From Hermatobates lingyangjiaoensis (taxonomy: Eukaryota; Arthropoda; Insecta; Hemiptera; Hermatobatidae), in NCBI GenBank assembly GCA_026182355.1, contig JAPFBL010000002.1, forward strand, positions 310,001 to 374,000: a stretch of 64,000 nt of DNA. The letters run 5' to 3'. This document shows positions 46,951-58,700 of the stretch, one piece after another. Both the position numbers and the translations under genes were made by a program. The notes beneath the pieces were generated by a model. That model made no database searches. It was not told where the DNA came from and saw only the letters and a list, made by a program, of their open reading frames with translations. Position 1 is the stretch's first letter; every line of letters starts with the position of its first letter.

Positions 46951-49374
46951 TTATATACGGACTATCAGATATATTAGACCAACTCTTAGTTTATATTATT
47001 TGAAAAATATTTTTGTTATTATTATCGTTATTTTATGTTTTTTTTCAAATATTTTTTCTAAATTCATTTTTTTATATAAAATTTAATTAATTAAACAAGT
47101 ATATTATATTATTTTAAAGCACTTATTATGCTATTGTTTATCCTAATTTTTTAAACAGAAGCGAAAAGAGGCTTATATATGACATGATTAGATTTCCGTG
47201 CGAAGTTTGAGTGAGTGCATAGATCACTGGCTTAATAACTATATGCAGGTAGTGATGATCTAACACGCAGCGTGGGTTCATAGTGGATGCAGAGCTTCCG
47301 AATGTTACTAACATAAAATTATCACTGACATTTTCCTTTCCTTTTTATTCATTGTGTGCATATCAGCAACTGTAAAGGTTTGATTTAACTTAATGTACCT
47401 CTTTCACGAATTTATCTCATACATTTTTATAGTTAGGATTAATCTGATTAATACCCTGTCATGCATTCTCGAATTTTCACCTTGCATTGTGACCAGTTAT
47501 ATTAATGGTTACTTTATTTGGATAAGGACAGCAACGTCAGATTGACGCAGAGTCCTTGGTGACCTTCTACAGACAATTAAATCCCTAAACTACTGATTGA
47601 TTTATTTGTTCTTGTAATTAATATTACAATAAATGAAAATATATTCTGTTTCTTTAAATTATAATGTGCGTGACATTAAATAAAAACAAAAGTAGTTGAC
47701 TCTGTAGTTCTCTAAACTTTTTTTTTCAAAATTTAACAATTGCATTCAAGGTATATTTTTACGAAATTAAAATAGATATCATATCAATTGATAATATAAT
47801 TTGCGTTCCCTTGTCATATTTTATATATCTTACAAAATATACAAATGAAATTGGTATTTAAAAAAAATCTACGTAAATGTAATATGAGAAATTAGCATTA
47901 ACACACAGACACACATACACACAGACACACATACACATATAGGTCTCTTTTACTAGGCTCTACTAAATCAGACATAGATCTTGAACTCTAGCAGCAAAGC
48001 CTTCTAGTTTGGGAACAGGTCTGGAGAAGAACTGCAATACTTCCCTAACTAAAGAATTCTTCCTCTCTCTAGAAGATCTAAGAAAAGCAACATTTAAGCT
48101 AAACTAAAAATTAATTCAATCTTTTTTAGATCATGGGCGATTTTTAAATAAGCAGTTTTTATATATAAAACGTTTCCACTTGATAATAAATTCTGCGTGC
48201 TATATTATTCCATTAATGAAGGTGGGGCACCGGTTAAATCTTTTATTGAACAATTTTACAAAATGGAGAAATTTGTAACAGCCTAGAAAATTCGGTGAAG
48301 ATGCTATTGTAGTATGCTACCTACCTTGAATTTTTACTATAGTATGCTATCTACCTTCAATTTTCTACTATAGTATGCTATCTACCTCCCATTATGGAAT
48401 CTACCGTAAATAATAAACAGTTTTTAGAGATACATTTATTCGAAATTATTTATTTTAGACTAAAAGCAATACTGAATAACCACTGCCAATTTTTAACTAT
48501 TTTTACTGACTAATAGTGCTGTTTTAAATTTTGGACACTTGACCCAGTTCTAGATAGACTTTTACCTCGGTTTAAAGACCCAGTAAATACATATTTTGAA
48601 ATAACATCATGTATAGGAATGATTTTCATTTAACAATAAGTTAAAGTTAAAAAAAATTATAAATATAATACAATTATATTATTTTATAAATATTACTCAT
48701 AATAATATATAAGTAGAATATTATTGTAAACTAATATTGTAGATGAATGAATTTTTATATTATAATTAATATGTGTTAATTATAAAATTAATAAAATATT
48801 TTTCTATTATAAATTAATGCGGTTCATAAGATTTAATGAAATGTAAATAAGAATCTTTTACATGTAAATATTGACAGACAAGAATTGGAGGAAAAAAAAA
48901 GAAGAATTTTGACAAACATAACCTAAGAAGGTTTTCAAAAATAAGAAATTTCATTAACACATTCTCTCCATTAACTTTCATCACGATAACAAAGTTTATA
49001 CCATAAATATTGTTATATATGTTGTGTTCCCAGTAAATGAAAAAAATAGTGACACGGAATGTTATCCATCCAACACCCTGTATTTCTGAATTTCTCTGGG
49101 TGTGTAAAAGAAGATTCCGCGATTTATGATTTGAAAACTGAATGCGTAATACTCAAGTCATATTATGTTTCAAACATAACATAACTGAATTCAAATTAAC
49201 AGTAACTATTTTTGAATAGTTATATTAAAATGTCCAAAATTATACACGTTCAAGGGCAGAAAATGTGCTCATCTGTTATTTGGTGCCCATGTTAGTTTTG
49301 AATAAAGAATATTACTAGGGTGGATCTACATCAAAAGACCAAACTTTTTCTTAATGAAGAACCTACTATCGAAC
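46951..49374. other. AT-rich intergenic DNA with small tandem repeats
   Basis: 47903-47940 is an (ACACACAG/T)n-like tract. 48303-48395 is a small minisatellite listed separately. No gene is recognised. Confidence 0.45.
48303..48395. repeat. Three-copy minisatellite, unit about 31 bp
   Basis: TAGTATGCTACCTACCTTGA, TAGTATGCTATCTACCTTCA and TAGTATGCTATCTACCTCCC recur at about 31-bp spacing. Confidence 0.85.
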
Positions 49375-49535
49375 AGGAGAGGCACCAACAGCTTTATGGT
49401 CTTTCCGAAGGACGGCGTTCACATAATTTTCAAGTCTTTTTCACACGAAAAATCTAGTCATGTTAAGATTTGAACCTGCAACCATCAGTGCTACAGGCAA
49501 GCATGCAACATAGAACCACACCTGACCCCACTATT
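49375..49535 (-). repeat. tRNA-derived SINE-like element
   Basis: On the minus strand the head reads AGGTGTGGTTCTATGTTGCA (A-box-like, near 49530) and then GTTGCAGGTTCAAATC (B-box-like, near 49470). Pol III internal promoters of tRNA-derived SINEs have this order. The body behind it contains CGCCGTCCTTCGGAAAGACC (49405-49425), shared in diverged form with 6.2 and 55.6 kb. Confidence 0.6.
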
Positions 49536-50169
49536 CCACACGAAGTGTGTTTAAAAGTAGACACAATTATATGACGAGTAAAACTTTTCGGAGACATATT
49601 AGTAAACTTAAATGATGGAAGGGACATGATATTTTCATTGACCATGGTGTAAGAAACGCGACAGTCAGTACAAATCTTCACGGAAATTTCAGTCGAAAAT
49701 TCATGGCAATCGTTTTATTGTGAACAAACATTTTATTTTTTTTATCAACTAGTGTCTTTCACTGTTTATATAAAACATAGTAATAAATCTACTCATTAGA
49801 CGTTTCACATGGATGTAGCATTAATAATGTAGCCGTTGACACTTCGAAACACCCTGGAAATGATAAATGAATTGTACTCAAACAAGGATGACTTTTAATA
49901 AAGTTTGTTGTAGTAACAGAAATTTCTTTCTGGTTGAGATGTTTGGAGTAGTCTAAACTTTCACATACTTTGTAAGATATTATCAAAGAAGGGACTTGCA
50001 AGGCTGATGAAGAAAAGTTCAAGGCTTGATTGATGTTTCAATGGTTACGGAGAAAGTCATTAAAATGTAATAAATAAATGGCCTCTTTTTTTTAGTAAAT
50101 GTAGGAAAAAATTAATGCAATAAGAAGCTTAAGTGTTGCACAGGTAGCGGAAAAGAGTAAAGACTGTTT
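49536..50169. other. AT-rich intergenic DNA
   Basis: Nothing is assigned. Confidence 0.4.
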
Positions 50170-50450
50170 ATGGAAGTAGATTGGCATTAAGGTCAAGATC
50201 GAGGAGGCGCAGCCGACATTGGTTCAGGCAGAGTGACGAGGAAGCAGTGTCCACACGCCTCTCACTCCTTCTCATTAAACGCCTCACATTTACTATTACT
50301 AATTTTTTTATTTTATTTACATGAGTTACAAAAATGTAAGAATAACATTACCTGTGACACTGATAACACAGACACACAGATAATTGATTACAAAAGACGG
50401 GAAGGAAGAAGTAATCCAGGGATTACACATCCTGGCATGGAAACCTTTCT
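50170..50450. other. GC-richer island, possible coding relic
   Basis: 50170-50275 is clearly GC-richer than its flanks. A minus-strand frame from about 50285 to 50173 codes RRLMRRSERRVDTASSSLCL then NQCRLRLLDLDLNANLLP. A plus-strand frame is open at 50233-50466, and a minus-strand donor TCACAG|GTAATG lies near 50350. I cannot tell which, if any, is coding. Confidence 0.25.
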
Positions 50451-52499
50451 ATTAGTTCTGTTATAATTTCACAAACACATCGCTTAAAGTGTTGCTTATT
50501 TCATATACTCTCACCTATAGGTTTTCTTATTCAAAGCATGAAGTTGAAACATTAGGTTTGATTATCAGTCGAAACAAACTTGTAAGTGTGGGCTAACTGA
50601 ATAAGTGGTTTCATTTTATTAAAGGTTAATATACAACCGGTTGCTTGATCTGAAATAAATAAGCAACAAATATAGATTTAATATATTTTTTAGTTTTTAC
50701 AAGGGTTAAAGACTAAAATTTCTGTTACTCAAGAAACTTAAAGAAGGTTTGTTTGAATTTTATTTTTTAGGCCTTATAATATAATGTGCTCTAATAAATT
50801 TGAGAAAGCTTTGATGTCATCTAATTCATTATCCTTATAAAATGGCTTTTAATTAAATAATACTGCTACTAAAAAAATTTTACTACATAGATTTTAGTTC
50901 CATTATACATTTTTATAATTAAGTTTACATTGAAGTGTTTGAGAAACTAATTTTGAACATATGGTTTTCCTTGAAGAAACAAAAGATGATTGTAACTGGC
51001 AAAGAAATGTATACACCGATTTAAGACAAAATATCGTAAATAGTTTTTTTAAAGAAACTGTAAAAATTAGCCCAATTGAAAACTCCTGTGTCACTCACTA
51101 ATTTTAAATATTTTTAAAGCAAAGATTCAAAAGTTATGATTAGAATTTTTTTGACAAAATCCAAAACACCCGAAGATTACAATTTCAAAACTTCTAAGCT
51201 CTCTTTAGTAACACAATTTAATTTGACTCCTTATTTGAAGAATAAGACTTAATTCCTTTTGGCAACATGCATGCAATGTTTACTTATACAATTTTACTTC
51301 TCTCTATTTGACCTCAATTATTATACTAAATAATTTAAAAACTCTGAAATTTACACACTAGACTAAGAGGCTTAGGCTACTTAATCTAAAAATTCCATAT
51401 CGAAATAAACCCTCTTAATAATTTAATCCAAACACAAATGTAGAATGTATGTTTCATATATAAAAAAATGCAATTAAAGAGGAAAATTAATAATATTGAT
51501 GGATTTGGATAGATCGTTTTTACAGAAAATTTTAAAATATATTTAAGTGTTACATTTCTTTGATTTGTAAAATAGGAAAAATAATTAATTCAAACTTATA
51601 TTACTAGTATAAAATATGTGTATGGGGGAACTTTATTTAATCATATTTAATATTCATAGATTATACGTTTTAATATAATGTATAGAAGTGGTTAGAGTAG
51701 TTAATCAATTGCATAATTTATGTAAATAATAATGCTTTATTATATCATTTCTCTATTATGTCTATTGAAATCCAGGGAAAGAAAAATTAAATGAGAATAT
51801 CTAACTAAAGTAACATCATAGTTGTTGAACTCAGTAATAAGAATGGAACATCAGGAGTTAAACTATTTAGATTTATTTTGAAAATTAAATAATTTCAAAA
51901 ACCCTGATTTATGATTTGGTAAACCTAGATACACTGAATAACCAAGGTATATTACTTTGTAATATTTTTTTTGTAAAAACAATTACATTCATTTCATAGT
52001 TTACACATTTTATATTAAGGTTATTTATTTATATTATAATGAATGACCCATATTACAACACATACTGGTGTTCGAGTAGTTTGACCGAATGACAAACAAT
52101 CCTAACACCAGCACATCAAGTAAAACGGTTTATCCATTTCTTAATGCTCCATGCTCTAACTTTGATGGAAAAACAATATCCACGTATTTTTGTTACTGTT
52201 TTGGAAAAATGAAGTTTTGATACTCAATTTTTGAATTTTTAATTTGACGATCAATTCCATGATTCGAACTATATGACAATTTCTATTACTTTTAAAAAGT
52301 TTATTATTTAATTACTCATCCTAGTAATTTTTTATTCAGAGCTCCATTAGGGACTGAATTAAAATATAAGTTATTTCAAGTTATCGTATATAAGTTATTT
52401 TACGATTACTTAAAGGTAACAGTTTTAAGTTGGCTATAACAATCATTACAATGGCCTAAGACGATGGTAATAATAAAAAGCTTACTGAATGACTACATT
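50451..52499. other. AT-rich intergenic DNA
   Basis: Nothing is assigned. Confidence 0.45.
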
Positions 52500-52539
52500 C
52501 ACATTTTATTGGTAAATATATAATTTTTTTAAATCAAAC

Positions 52540-52880
52540 GAAGTTTATATGGCTCCTTTAGAACACATTTAATAAAGCATACCTTGAATACAATTCATAT
52601 ATTCTCCTTCAACACGGGTAATAATAAATCAGTTTTTACATTGATAATCAATTCATAAAGACTCTTTAACACAGTTAGAAAGGATATATTTACAACACAG
52701 TTAATCAAACTATCTTTGAACAATATAATGAAGCATTTTTGATCTCAATTCCTAAAGCCTTTTGGACCCAGTTCATAAAGACCTCTGAACACAGTTGATA
52801 AATCTCCATTTAACAAAGTTAATAGAACTCCTTTGACATAGTTATAAAGTTCCTTTGTACAGTTCATAAGTCACAGTTAT
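52540..52880. repeat. Diverged minisatellite, unit about 25-35 bp
   Basis: Recurring AGTTCATAAAGACTCCTTTG-AACAC-like units: CAATTCATAAAGACTCTTTA at 52648, CAGTTCATAAAGACCTCTGA at 52760, then AGTTAATAGAACTCCTTTGA, AGTTATAAAGTTCCTTTGTA and AGTTCATAAG. Spacing and sequence are eroded. Confidence 0.65.
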
Positions 52881-54633
52881 TTGTAATACATTCACTATCC
52901 GTTATGGATGTAATCTCTCATCCCTTACTTGTTTGTTTTCCCGAGCCAGTGTTACTTTTGCTTTTTTGCCTACAAATTCTAATCTCTCAAATGTATCCAC
53001 TGTTTTCTAAATATTGATAAATAAGAGGCTGATTGATGGGTGGGGATAATAGTTGGAGCTTTTGAGTCTATGTAGCTGATTATCCGACAATTGATATTGA
53101 TGTGATGTTATTGAATTGCTGACAATCTTTCTCGTTAATTACTGCACACAGTATGAGCTATTTGATCAGCTCATGAAGGTTTATGTCGGCTGGACTACCA
53201 TTAGCACTCTGTCAAGCGTCCCTAACGAGATATTATTTTAGGATACGCTAACGACCAAAACCACCTAACTACATCTCTGTCATTAATACGTCTTCCATAC
53301 AACAATCTTACATAACTTATTTAACTCTTCATTTACGTCCGAAGAAATATTTCTGACTAATACTACCTCTACCTGATGAAAACTGTGCAGATTTAAATCA
53401 AGTGTGCACATCCAACCGCCAAGGTCAGCTTGAAATGACGGCACCGAGGACAATTTCTAGAATAATCCGAAGATTGGAAAAATTTATCATTTGTTTAAGT
53501 ATAAAGTACAATACAATTCTTTTTCATGTGAAATACACTAATAAAATAGAATACCGTTCTTCTCCACCCAAATGTAACTATGTAAGATCTGATAGAAATA
53601 TCAATAAGTAAATTGTATTACAAAATGCTGGTACCGACATAAACCCGCAAACACTTATACACACATAATCCAAAAATATCAAAATAAATTCAGGGGACTT
53701 CAAAACGTATAAACAAATGAAATCTATTTTTTTTATTGTTTCAATATTTCATCTTTTCATGCCTCTATTACTCATAGTTAAATGAAATGTCACTAAATTA
53801 AGCTTCAAAATACATATTTAGATTTCCACTGGTGAATCATTTATTGTCGCACCTCCTTGGATAATTGAATAAATTCAATTCTGTTCATAAAATAGTTGGA
53901 TAATACCCTTTTAGAGACAATTAGGAAGTACAATTCTATAGAAGAGCTGATACTTGTTTTGATCATAATAACTAGAAATTATTCTACATCACATCTTCTC
54001 TTCTTACATAACGCTAGCATTTTCTTATGTAATCGTTATTAAACACTACAATGCTTCTTTATTTTCTTTACTTGCATCAATTCTATATATCATTTTATAA
54101 TCTTATATTAATTAATAAGTATATGGACAAGTAAGCACATAATATTACTTCTTAATAAAACCCACCTTATAAGAGCATTCATTATAATAACATAATTGAG
54201 TGTGAATTGTCCACTTATTGTTTTTGATAAGTTTCAAGTGAATAATTTAAGTGAATAACTAAATAATTTATATAAGAGCTTCGCTTTGGCAATAATGAAT
54301 TATAATAAATATATTTCTATATAAACAAGTCTTCTTTTTGTTAGTTGCAGAGGTTGAAGAGTTAGAGGTATACTAAAATTAATATGTTATAATAAATATA
54401 ATATTAATTTATAATTTTAAAATAATATTTTAAATAAAATTAATTTCAATTTTACTTTTTACGTTTCTATTTCTGTTAAATGTTTAAGACGTAGTCTGAA
54501 AGTTATATCCATTAAAAATTACATCATTTCTTGATTTTTTGTAATCAGGACGACCGTTAAAAGGGTCAAAATTTTGAATGTGAGTCCTAGTTTTTGTTTT
54601 CATTCGTGTTTCTCAAAGTCTTTAAAGTATATA
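52881..54633. other. AT-rich intergenic DNA
   Basis: 53160-53230 is slightly GC-richer and unassigned. 53630-53760 may be a very diverged family D fragment on the minus strand (ACACATAATCC..., GGGGACTTCAAAACGTAT). No gene is recognised. Confidence 0.35.
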
Positions 54634-54778
54634 TGATCAAACCACAATATGAAATGAAAAAAAAAAAACAAAATCAGTTGGGTTTTGAATCTGACGAAAA
54701 CCGCTTGTTACAGTTGAAAGATCTTAGTCTTTTTTCCCCATTTCATATTGTGGTTTGATCATTGATTGTTATTTCACG
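54634..54778 (+). mobile_element. PLE tail foldback, family A, left motif deleted
   Basis: TGATCAAACCACAATATGAA (54634) and its inverse TTCATATTGTGGTTTGATCA (54742-54761) mark the ends. The right half keeps ATCTGACGAAAACCGCTTGT, then ACAGTTGAAAGATCTTAGTC. Stem II now has mismatches, and stem I has GAAT in place of GACT. The left half collapsed into poly-A. Confidence 0.65.
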
Positions 54779-54795
54779 TGTTTATGTGGGTTCTT

Positions 54796-54797
54796 GT

Positions 54798-54835
<38 letters not shown>

Positions 54836-54846
54836 ATATATATATG
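54796..54846. repeat. (TA)n microsatellite
   Basis: A TA tract between two PLE-tail foldbacks. A 128-codon frame that crosses it is spurious. Confidence 0.95.
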
Positions 54847-54865
54847 TATTTAAAATCAAAAGAGA

Positions 54866-55090
54866 GTAACACAATTGCTAACTCAAATTTTTGGGAGAAT
54901 CTGTCTTCAGAAGAAAAGAAAGAGAGGCCATCTTTCGATGAAGACGCGTGCCAACTGGTGGTCGGCTATCGGGTCAGGTACTTACCGTTGCGTCTCCGGC
55001 ATGCTTGGTCTCCCTCTCTCCTTTCTCCTGAAGATGCATTTTCCCCAAAATTTAAGTTAGCAAATGTGTTTCTTTACTCTGTGTGTTACT
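54866..55090 (+). mobile_element. Imperfect foldback, family B-like PLE tail
   Basis: The left part (GCTAACTCAAATTTTTGGGA, TCTGTCTTCAGAAG, AAAGAGAG) and right part (CTCTCTCCTTTCTCCTGAAG, CCCCAAAATTTAAGTTAGC) pair imperfectly. The centre GTGCCAACTGGTGGTCGGCT differs from the 9.1-kb copy. The motif keeps CTGAAGA but has lost GAAA. Confidence 0.55.
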
Positions 55091-55599
55091 CTTCTTCGAT
55101 TTTGGACTATGTGTATCTCCAGTTTGGATTTACTATTCCAATTTTACAGTAAATATATATGTCTTTTCCTATCAAAACACTGGAAACAGATTTTGTTGAA
55201 AACCAAAATCTGTAAGAATTAGGATGGCATTATACAATGAGGAAAACTTATAAGCAAATATAATCATACATACTTAAAACCAATATCAGTTTTCACAGTG
55301 AGTAGCTATAAATTTTAATAATCTATAAATTTGTAATTCAATGTTCATATCATACGATTCCCAAAACATTAGTTGTTTATAGCAGTCTTAAAACCTTGAA
55401 ATCTCGTTGTAGAAAAACTAAAAGTTCCTAGATTACTCAATAAGATAAAAAGAGAAGTCTGTTTTACATAATATTATAATGTTCAGTTAATAATTATGTT
55501 TTCATCGATTCATTCACATTATGAGGTTGGTTCTATATCACGTGTTTTAATTTTACCTCGCTCAAGTTTATGTGAGCATGGCTATTTAAAAAGTAACTG
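55091..55599. other. AT-rich intergenic DNA
   Basis: Nothing is assigned. Confidence 0.4.
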
Positions 55600-55770
55600 A
55601 CATCATCGAGCTCTGGACTGCCGTCTTTGGGTCCTAACTGAGGAAGAGCGTGCACTGTGTGAGTTTCTCTCTCACAATAAATATTCAAGAATCATGAACA
55701 AGATTTGAACTTTGAACCATTGAGATCTAAGTGCAAGCACGCTACTCACTAGACCACACCTGTATTATTG
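55600..55770 (-). repeat. tRNA-derived SINE-like element
   Basis: The minus strand reads AGGTGTGGTCTAGTGAGTAG near 55768 (A-box-like), then CAATGGTTCAAAGTTCAAAT near 55700 (B-box-like). The body has GGACCCAAAGACGGCAGTCC, similar to the other copies' GGACGG block. Same orientation as the copy at 49.4 kb. Confidence 0.6.
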
Positions 55771-56929
55771 TGTGTAATGTATTTATAGATTGCCGTGGGG
55801 CCTTTGAGCGAGAACGTTTCGCAATGATGTATGGTGCAGGTGTATCAATAATGATGTCAACCATTAAGACGATTGTTTGATAAATACCATTGCGCTAAAG
55901 GGCAGTCTGACCAGCAGGGTCATGATATCAATGTTAGACATGTTTTCCTTGGATCCTGATTTTCTTCCTTCGAAGTCACCATATTTTATTATATACCTGA
56001 AGTAAACTATCTAGTTTAATTTAAAGTTAGTATTACGCCTATAAAACTTGTATTTTCTAAACTTACCTCCTTTCATATAAATATCTCCTTTTAAAAAAAC
56101 TTTGAACATTCATGGCTCTATCACATTCAGTTACCTTTTTACGTCACAAGAATATAGCCGAGGAGCACAGTCCTCTGTTCTTTGTTGATTCCACATGATT
56201 TATTTGAAACAGGTTTCTGTTTCATCTTTCTACTGCATATTAATGATTTTTTTTATAAAAAACATCTAGAATATTTACATAATCAATTACAAGAAAATTC
56301 AATTATTTTTATTGGAACTTTTTATTCTTGTTTCTATGGATATTTTTCCTTCCCGTATTATTTATAAATTAAACTGAGTATGTTTTTTAAAAGCAATGGT
56401 AAACAGAATTAATATTATTAGACATAATTTCGTTAATTAAAGTTCTAAATTAAGCTTATGAGTCCAGAAAAAAGAGAAGATGTTAATTTTGTGAAGGTCA
56501 GAGACAACTGTAATTTTCCAAGATTATCTTAGCTTCAAACATAATTACTGATAATTATAACATAATTAAAAACGCAAGTTTTTCTTGGTAGTTCTTTCAT
56601 ATCACAACCATTGTTGTGATTTATTGTTATGGATTGTTTATTTTTAAAAAGAAATCTACTATTTATTGTTAAATGGTTAATTTTTTGTGAATTTTAAAAA
56701 TTAAATTTCTGAAGCACTTGTTAAATAGAGTAATATAACAAGAAATATATTCTAAACTGAAACTTACTAAATTTGACAAGAAATCGTTCAAAACAACTTC
56801 AGATTAATGGAATCGGAGAAGTAACTTAATCTGACCCACCTCTCGTTGCACTTTCAACTTGTGGTAAGTGTAAAGAGGTTTATTGGTAGTTTTTCTTGAT
56901 GACAAGAATTTTGAAAGACTCGATAGTGT
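55771..56929. other. AT-rich intergenic DNA
   Basis: No gene is accepted. A minus-strand ATG-led 47-nt segment ending at a good donor (56113-56067) is discussed among rejected items. Confidence 0.35.
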
Positions 56930-57440
56930 CTTTTCTCGTGTCGGTGCACGGTGTGTACCAGCTTGGAGGGTTATCCTTTTCCATTAAGCTGATGAGCCTC
57001 TTTGCTTCTTTCGGCTAACACATATATTTTTTAGATATTATTTCAGTCCATTCTGCGCCGTGCAACAACAGCTTTCGTTACAATTTTTTTTATGGTATGT
57101 TCCTCGGTTGTTGCTTGAGGGTGAAAACACCTCTCAATCCTACACTGGCTTGGAGGATAGTCCGTCTCTTTTAGGCTAAAGAATCACTTTTATCCTTCCA
57201 GTTTGCTTATCTCGTTTTGAAAATTTTTTTCGCGTATCAGTGTAAAAACGTCAGCTTCAGTTGGTACATTGTGTGCTGTGATTTCCTTGCGATGAGCCTG
57301 TGGGTAGGACGTTTGCTTCATCGTGTGCTGTCCTGAGAAGACTCGCCTTACCCCATTAATGCTTAGGCTTACGTATTCCTTAGCACATTTTCATTGTCTT
57401 AGGTTGCTGCTCGTGAGGTGAGATCTGCATTGCCATCCTA
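56930..57440. repeat. Three loosely similar GC-richer blocks
   Basis: Blocks near 56940-57020, 57115-57200 and 57235-57330 share words such as CCAGCTTGGAGGGTTATCC / TGGCTTGGAGGATAGTCC and AAGCTGATGAGCC / GCGATGAGCC. This could be an old tandem duplication or a multi-copy repeat. No reading frame runs through them. Confidence 0.3.
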
Positions 57441-57604
57441 AAGTTTGTATAACTGAAATCCGTCTATTTTTTTCTTCCCTATCTCTTGTCCTCTATGTTT
57501 TACTTCTTCATTTCTCTTCCTTTCTTCTTAAATCCTTATTATATTTCCTTTATTGTTCCTGTTTCATTGTCAACATTAATTTAAAATACAGTAATCTCTT
57601 TTAC

Positions 57605-57761
57605 CAAGTAACCAAAGTCTTGTGAAGACCCTTTGGTGGACGATCCATCGTCCATCCATCATCCACGAGGTCCACCTTGGGCACATCACTTTTAATATGA
57701 CTAAAGGGTTCAACGTAAATAACATCAATACAGTTCGCTTTATCATTGTATGGTACAAAGG
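57605..57761 (-). CDS. Orphan internal exon, protein unknown
   Basis: 157 nt on the minus strand lie between the strong acceptor TTAATTCGTGCCTTAG (AG at 57763-57762) and the strong donor ACTTG|GTAAAAG (57604 onward). The frame that starts after 2 bases is open throughout: FVPYNDKANCIDVIYVEPFS, HIKSDVPKVDLVDDGWTMDR, PPKGLHKTLVT, with 2 bases left over. GC content is well above the flanks, and the residue mix (D, V, P, K, W) is that of a folded protein. I could not find compatible exons nearby, so either the introns are long or this is a stranded pseudo-exon. I do not recognise the family. Confidence 0.45.
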
Positions 57762-57779
57762 CTAAGGCACGAATTAATC

Positions 57780-58212
57780 AAAATAAACACTTCATATGCT
57801 CTTTTGAGGGATTTTGGCAATGTTTCAAATAAATCGGTGAATAACACTAAATAATTTAGAAAATTTTCCTCATAATGAACTGTATAACTATTATTTGCAA
57901 TTCATCATAAGTAATTATTTCATTTTTGTTTAGAATAAATAGATTAATTTAAAAATGTTTCTTTATATGAAAGATAATAATTGTTTAAATGATTTATTCA
58001 TTTCATTCCTGCATAAAAAATCTGTTCTGATATTATATTTATCATATTGGCAATAATTGGTTAAATTAATTAAATTTTAACAAGAGTGTATTTAATTTTT
58101 ATTTCTACTTATTAAATATTGATTTTTTCCTAACTATAATTTTCCATTTCGATTTTGTAGTGTGTGTATTCTTCCTTAATATTGACTCTCCTTAATTTCT
58201 ATTAAATAAATA
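57780..58212. other. AT-rich intergenic DNA
   Basis: Nothing is assigned. Confidence 0.4.
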
Positions 58213-58217
58213 TATAT

Positions 58218-58397
58218 TTATAAAAATTGTATACCAATTTCATGCTTGGTTACCTTTTTTGAGAGTTTTTCTAATGTCCTACAAGCTCTTCTCAGTGTGT
58301 AGCATCTGGGTATTAAGCTTTTAAGTCTCTTAAAAAAGGTATCAAAGGATGAAATTGGCATAAAATGTTTAAAAACATTTGTTTGCAAGAAGGATTG
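58218..58397 (-). pseudogene. PLE ORF, N-terminal fragment
   Basis: A 59-codon open stretch on the minus strand with FKHFMPISSFDTFFKRLKSL and RCYTLRRACRTLEKLSKKVT then KHEIGIQFL. The pattern LRR..R.LEKL..K..KH.....FL resembles the N-terminal region of PLE ORFs, as does the fragment at 44.4 kb. It starts beside the foldback and (TA)n at 58.41-58.68 kb on the minus strand, where a PLE 5' end would be, and stops at AT-rich DNA. So this is a truncated copy facing away from the plus-strand copy. Confidence 0.5.
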
Positions 58398-58410
58398 CTA
58401 CTAACCTTCA

Positions 58411-58458
<48 letters not shown>
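58411..58458. repeat. (TA)n microsatellite
   Basis: A TA tract at the left side of the family A foldback. Confidence 0.95.
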
Positions 58459-58462
<4 letters not shown>

Positions 58463-58680
58463 TTTCACATAAACACGTGAAATAACAATCAATGATCAAA
58501 CCACAATAAGTAATGGGAAAACAAGACTAAGATCTTTCAACTGTAACAAGCGGTCTTCGTCAGAGTCAAAAACCCAACTGAAAAAACCCCCAGTTGGGTT
58601 TTTGACTCTGACGAAGACCGCTTGTTACGGTTGAAAGATATTAGTCTTGTTTTCCCATTTCTTATTGTGGTTTAATCATT
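58459..58680 (+). mobile_element. PLE tail foldback, family A, copy 2
   Basis: The arms 58494-58580 and 58591-58680 are near-perfect inverses. They are very similar to 44.59-44.82 kb, including the leader CACATAAACACGTGAAATAA. The right-arm motif has GATATT in place of GATCTT, which breaks stem III. The left-arm motif (minus strand) keeps AGATCT but has ACTGTAAC for ACCGTAAC, turning a stem II pair into G-U or A-C. TA tracts flank both sides. Confidence 0.8.
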
Positions 58681-58700
58681 TATATATATATATATATATA
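58681..58700. repeat. (TA)n microsatellite
   Basis: A TA tract fused to the first codon of the endonuclease fragment. Confidence 0.9.

Noticed and set aside
54766..55152. 128-codon open frame, the longest in the window
   Set aside because: It translates a (TA)n tract as YIYIYI and then an imperfect foldback. There is no protein-like composition and no start context.
56067..56113. ATG-led 15-codon segment ending at a good minus-strand donor (GAG|GTAAGT)
   Set aside because: Too short, no downstream partner exon found, and its phase does not join the exon at 57.6 kb (it would create a stop).
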